Below, in pieces: positions 60,654 through 64,000 of a stretch of DNA of 64,000 nucleotides (its first letter is position 1; each line of letters begins with the position of its first letter). Position numbers and translations under genes: made by a program. Source of the DNA: Antedon bifida (Eukaryota; Echinodermata; Crinoidea; Comatulida; Antedonidae); assembly GCA_963402885.1 (NCBI GenBank), contig OY727103.1, forward strand, positions 18,998,085 to 19,062,084. Reading direction: 5' to 3'. The notes beneath the pieces were generated by a model. That model ran no database searches, was not told where the DNA came from, and saw only the letters and a list, made by a program, of their open reading frames with translations.

Positions 60654-61890
60654 ATGAAACTACTGGTATACGTGTTAGTGTTTGCGTGTATTTGTACACA
60701 CGTCCGTGCTCAAATGTGGTCTAACAGGTGGTTTCGACGTAAGTTTTTCCTTCTTTCATTTTTTCAAAATTGATTATGCTTTTGTTTAAATTTAACTATT
60801 TTAATTACAAATAATAATAGATAGAAAATGGAATATCATCCAACTTCAAACAGTGTCAATTCAATTTGTATTCAGGTTCTAATTGGTTTGACAACTCATG
60901 GAATACTGGTATGCGACCACTCAATTCATGGTCTACAGTGCCAAATGACGGATGGTTTAATAACAATTGGAATACACAACCAGTTGGATGGTCAGACAGT
61001 TGGCGTACTGGTACCATACCCACGGGTTGGACAGGTACTCGTGATAGCTGGTATCAATGGTATAGTTGGTACAGCTGGAACGCATGGCAAGGTGCACCAC
61101 GTGGTGGCTTACCTTTTTCAAGAACGGCACTCCTTCAAGGAACTTCACCGGAAAATTCAATTAATAATGGTCCACGTCGACCAGATATACCCCGTCAAAA
61201 CAGACCAGAAACTGCATCAACGCAAAACAAACCAGAAATTAGGCCTACACTTCCAATCCCAACAACTCGCACCAGAAATAGGGGTGAGAGCGGGAGACAG
61301 AGGCCATCGTACCGCAACAAGCGAAACATTGATAACATTCCTTCGATAGCCAATGTGATCGATAAGTTTGCGCGCGAACCAACTGGTCCTGTTGACGTCT
61401 GTCCAAGCACATACACACCACTATGTGGTAACGACAACCGTACTTACAGCAATGCATGTGAGTTGATAAAGGCTGCTTCAACTAATGCTTGTCTTGATTT
61501 TGCTTATGAAGGTGAATGTAACAGTCAAAGTAAGTTATATTTGTTAATAATCTAGTTGAAGAATGGTTAACTAATAGGTTAAATGATAAAAATATCTAAT
61601 ACAAATCATTATGCCATTGTTATTATTATTTTCATTTATGTATTATCAACATTTTTGTAGAAGAATTAACATGTTTTGATTGTCAAGAAGAAGACGCCCA
61701 ACTCGATATAATTACCAATATGGTTTCAGCAGACATCGATTGGTTGACCTACAGTATGGTAGTCTGTGGAACTGATGGAAACACCTACAGTTCACTATGT
61801 CATCTGTGTAAAAGCAAATGCTTAAATCATAGCGAAAAACTTCGACCAAAACATAGAGGGCAGTGTGGCGCTCCGTTTGTGTTCAACTAG
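60654..61890 (+). CDS. Secreted Kazal protein 3 with a tryptophan-rich N-terminal domain
   Basis: Exons: 60654-60738 (signal peptide, MKLLVYVLVFACICTHVRA), 60876-61529, 61661-61890. Junctions are phase 1; total 322 residues. After the signal peptide, about 85 residues are packed with Trp (about 15), Asn, Ser, Gly and Thr (for example SWNTG, GWFNNNWNTQ, WYQWYSWYSWNAW). An Arg/Pro-rich linker with NKRN follows, then Kazal 1 (VCPSTYTPLCGNDNRTYSNAC). The last exon encodes a divergent Kazal 2 (VVCGTDGNTYSSLCHLCKSKC) with an unusually long loop between C2 and C3 and an extra cysteine. Predicted P1 of Kazal 1 is Ser. The Trp-rich part may be adhesive or carbohydrate-binding (speculation). It shares exon logic with the two minus-strand Kazal genes. 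Confidence 0.87.
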
Positions 61891-62105
61891 GCGGTAGCAA
61901 GGTACACGTTCTATACTTGTTATTAATCAGTTTTTGGACATTCGAAAATGAGGCTTAACGTGCTTATCATCATTATATAAGATTTATTGAGTAATAATAT
62001 TATCTATTATTAAAAAATAATACAGTTAAAAGGATTTACATAGGTAAATCTTTTTTATTTGTGTCATAATATGTACCGTAAAGTTCATTTTTTAAAGATG
62101 TACCG

Positions 62106-62390
62106 TATTGTCCACAAAAACATAAACAAATAAAGATTAATAAAATCAGACTTTGAATAGGCCATTTTGCAGTTTTATTAAAGTTATTCACTTCTGTAGA
62201 AAAAAATCAACAAAAATTATTAATTCACTTATAAAAAGACAAAAGAAACGGTTAATTTTAACCAAAAACCATTTTGTCTGACAATTTAGGTATGTTTTGC
62301 TTTAAATTACATTTTTCGATCGATCGATTGATTTTGGTCAAAGTAAATAACTATTATGTGACATTAAATTATTTTTTTAGGAGGACAATA
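62106..62390. mobile_element. AT-rich MITE with ATTGTCC ends, copy 2, overlapping the Kazal gene 3 3' end
   Basis: TATTGTCCAC ... GAGGACAATA ends and shared internal segments (GTTTTATTAAAGTTAT, CTTATAAAAAGACAAAA, TAACTATTATGTGACA) with 8065-8317. The first AATAAA downstream of the Kazal gene 3 stop (62129-62134) lies inside it. A weaker ATTAAA occurs earlier, near 62013. Confidence 0.75.
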
Positions 62391-63320
62391 TATCTGTCAT
62401 AGTTTTATTTTACAATATTTAACAAATGAATTATAGTACATTGTATGTAGTTTCTGTAATATAATGTGATATGATGTTTCAAGTGTAATTTTTCAAGAAT
62501 ATTTGTACAACCAGCCGCCATGAACAGATTATATATTCTGGAGATGTCGGTCAGTTATGTTTCCTTTACATTACGGTACGTAATGCAAAATTCGGAACAA
62601 ATAATGTATAATTTACATTTTTTTTACCACAATTATTTGGCGAACATCTAAGACACACTTCGCTTTTTATCATTTAAATATAGGTGTACTTGGCATGTAT
62701 AACTAATTATTCCAAAGTAACTATTAGGCTAGCTGATTACCTATAATATCTTGCTACCACAGTCTATCGTATAATAATATGGATCATCGCTTACAGATTT
62801 CTGTTTACATTTCTATTATCACTATTATTTTAATTGTATACTGTGCCTATAACTTTATTGTATTCTCTTTTGTATGAGAAACACCAGTTCTTCATAATTA
62901 ATGTAAAACAAAATTATAAATAAATACTGCAATTGATAAAAGTTAAATTGAAAAAAGAAATGTTAAAAGGAAAAACTATTTGAAAAATAAACATAAATTA
63001 CAAACATAAAAATTATTAAATAAGGATTATTCTAACTGAAACAAAGTTATAACACATGTGTGCCCAATGCAATAGTGTTGAAAATTATGGCCATTTATTG
63101 TGTAATGGTACGGATGCAAATGATATAGATTGTATAAATTAACTGAATAAATATATATCGATATATTCTACTTGACGCAATGCTCCCGGATATCGCTTTT
63201 TTCGGTTCGGCATGCGCAGCAATCAAAGTCAAATTACACACTAAATGTTATTCTTTATCCTTTCATTTATCTTGTCTGACATGTCAATCCGAGCTAATGT
63301 TCTATCACCGGTCATTCAAT
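62391..63320. other. Intergenic, nothing recognised
   Basis: AT-rich, without recognised genes. Confidence 0.4.
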
Positions 63321-63327
63321 GATAAAT

Positions 63328-63463
63328 TGACGTCAAAATTATCTGTTTTTGTCCCATTTAAATGTTTCGGTTGTGACGTCACTAGCAACAATTGAATCCA
63401 ATAAGGACACGCTGTGAATTACGTCATTATTTTGTCGGTTACGCATTACACAGTGCTGACGTA
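63328..63463. promoter_or_regulatory. Cluster of CRE-like sites, possible promoter
   Basis: Perfect TGACGTCA at 63328-63335 and 63374-63381, plus TTACGTCAT at 63419-63427 and TGACGTAC at 63457. CCAAT at about 63398 and an inverted ATTGG at about 63476 flank the last two. TGACGTCA is the CREB/ATF site. The gene it might drive would lie beyond the window or be unrecognised. Confidence 0.4.
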
Positions 63464-64000
63464 CTAAAACAATTATTGGATCGTAGCACTGGCAGAACAC
63501 GCCGCTGAATTTTAACACGTTTTAATTCATTGCGTATTCAACTTAAATACTACTTTAACTCATTAAATCTCACATAAAACTGAATTACTCCGTATTACAA
63601 CACTGTGAAACATGTTATATTAGTTTATTCAGCTATTTTTATATTTAACATAATAAAGTACATAGCATTGTAATTGACAATGTATAAGTAAAAAATATAT
63701 AAGAAATGTTATTTATTATTATTTCCACCTGTATTTCATTTACTTAAAAAACAAAAGAAACTGTTAATTTTTTTTTAAAGTAACTTGAAGCATTGTATAC
63801 ACAATTATTATTTTTATTATTATTATTATTAATATTATTATAAAAACAATTTTATTTTTAAAGGTGCGATGAAATCAAGAACAAATAGAAATAGTGTAAA
63901 TTTAACAATTTACAAGAACATTTTCAAAAAATTTAAAACAAAAAGACTGGAAACAAATTTGTTAACGGTAATGAAGATAGAATTATTCATAAAATATTTC
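63464..64000. other. Right edge, nothing recognised
   Basis: AT-rich, with ATT trinucleotide runs near 63800-63840. Confidence 0.4.

Overview
The window is AT-rich metazoan DNA: intron-containing genes with GT/AG splice sites and phase-1 extracellular modules, embedded in dense transposon debris. HYR, fucolectin-type (FTP), EGF and Kazal modules together with Crypton-, Penelope- and hAT-type elements point to an invertebrate deuterostome, most likely an echinoderm; a crinoid is possible but not proven. Five spliced gene models were assembled by eye from splice sites, phase continuity and family motifs, and two further genes are single-exon. All need transcript confirmation.

Region 1 (1-15,000) holds a tandem pair of PLP-dependent serine/threonine dehydratase-like genes on the minus strand. 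The distal copy (9407-14961) is complete apart from its first exon. The proximal copy runs off the left edge; it has a tiny Met-Glu first exon behind a TATA box at 2.7 kb and a second candidate first exon at 4.56 kb. A third, relic copy of one exon lies inside an intron of the distal copy. Introns and flanks carry at least five MITE-like elements, a tRNA-derived SINE, two LINE 3' ends and a 71-bp minisatellite.

Region 2 (15,900-28,200) has a single-exon Crypton-recombinase-derived (DUF3504/KIAA1958-like) gene on the minus strand. It is followed on the plus strand by a type I membrane receptor (signal peptide, HYR, FTP lectin-like, three EGF, HYR, TM). The receptor has two tandemly duplicated, mutually exclusive last exons encoding related tyrosine-motif tails. 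Next come a Penelope-like fragment and a single-exon Tctex1-domain (dynein light chain) gene.

Region 3 (29,530-36,800) is a 7.3-kb satellite with a higher-order period of about 1.35 kb. It carries about 39 copies of a perfect 10-11-bp hairpin and is bordered by a decayed coding fragment of unknown family.

Region 4 (42,500-62,400) is a cluster of three secreted multi-Kazal protease-inhibitor-like genes, two on minus and one on plus. They share architecture (signal-peptide exon ending in phase 1, phase-1 junctions throughout) but carry very different linkers: an Arg-Pro-Gln repeat in one and a tryptophan-rich domain in another. The last 1.6 kb ends with a cluster of CRE-like sites that may be a promoter.

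The best candidates for something undescribed are the receptor with alternative tails, the hairpin satellite, the Trp-rich Kazal protein and the dehydratase duplication with its residue changes.
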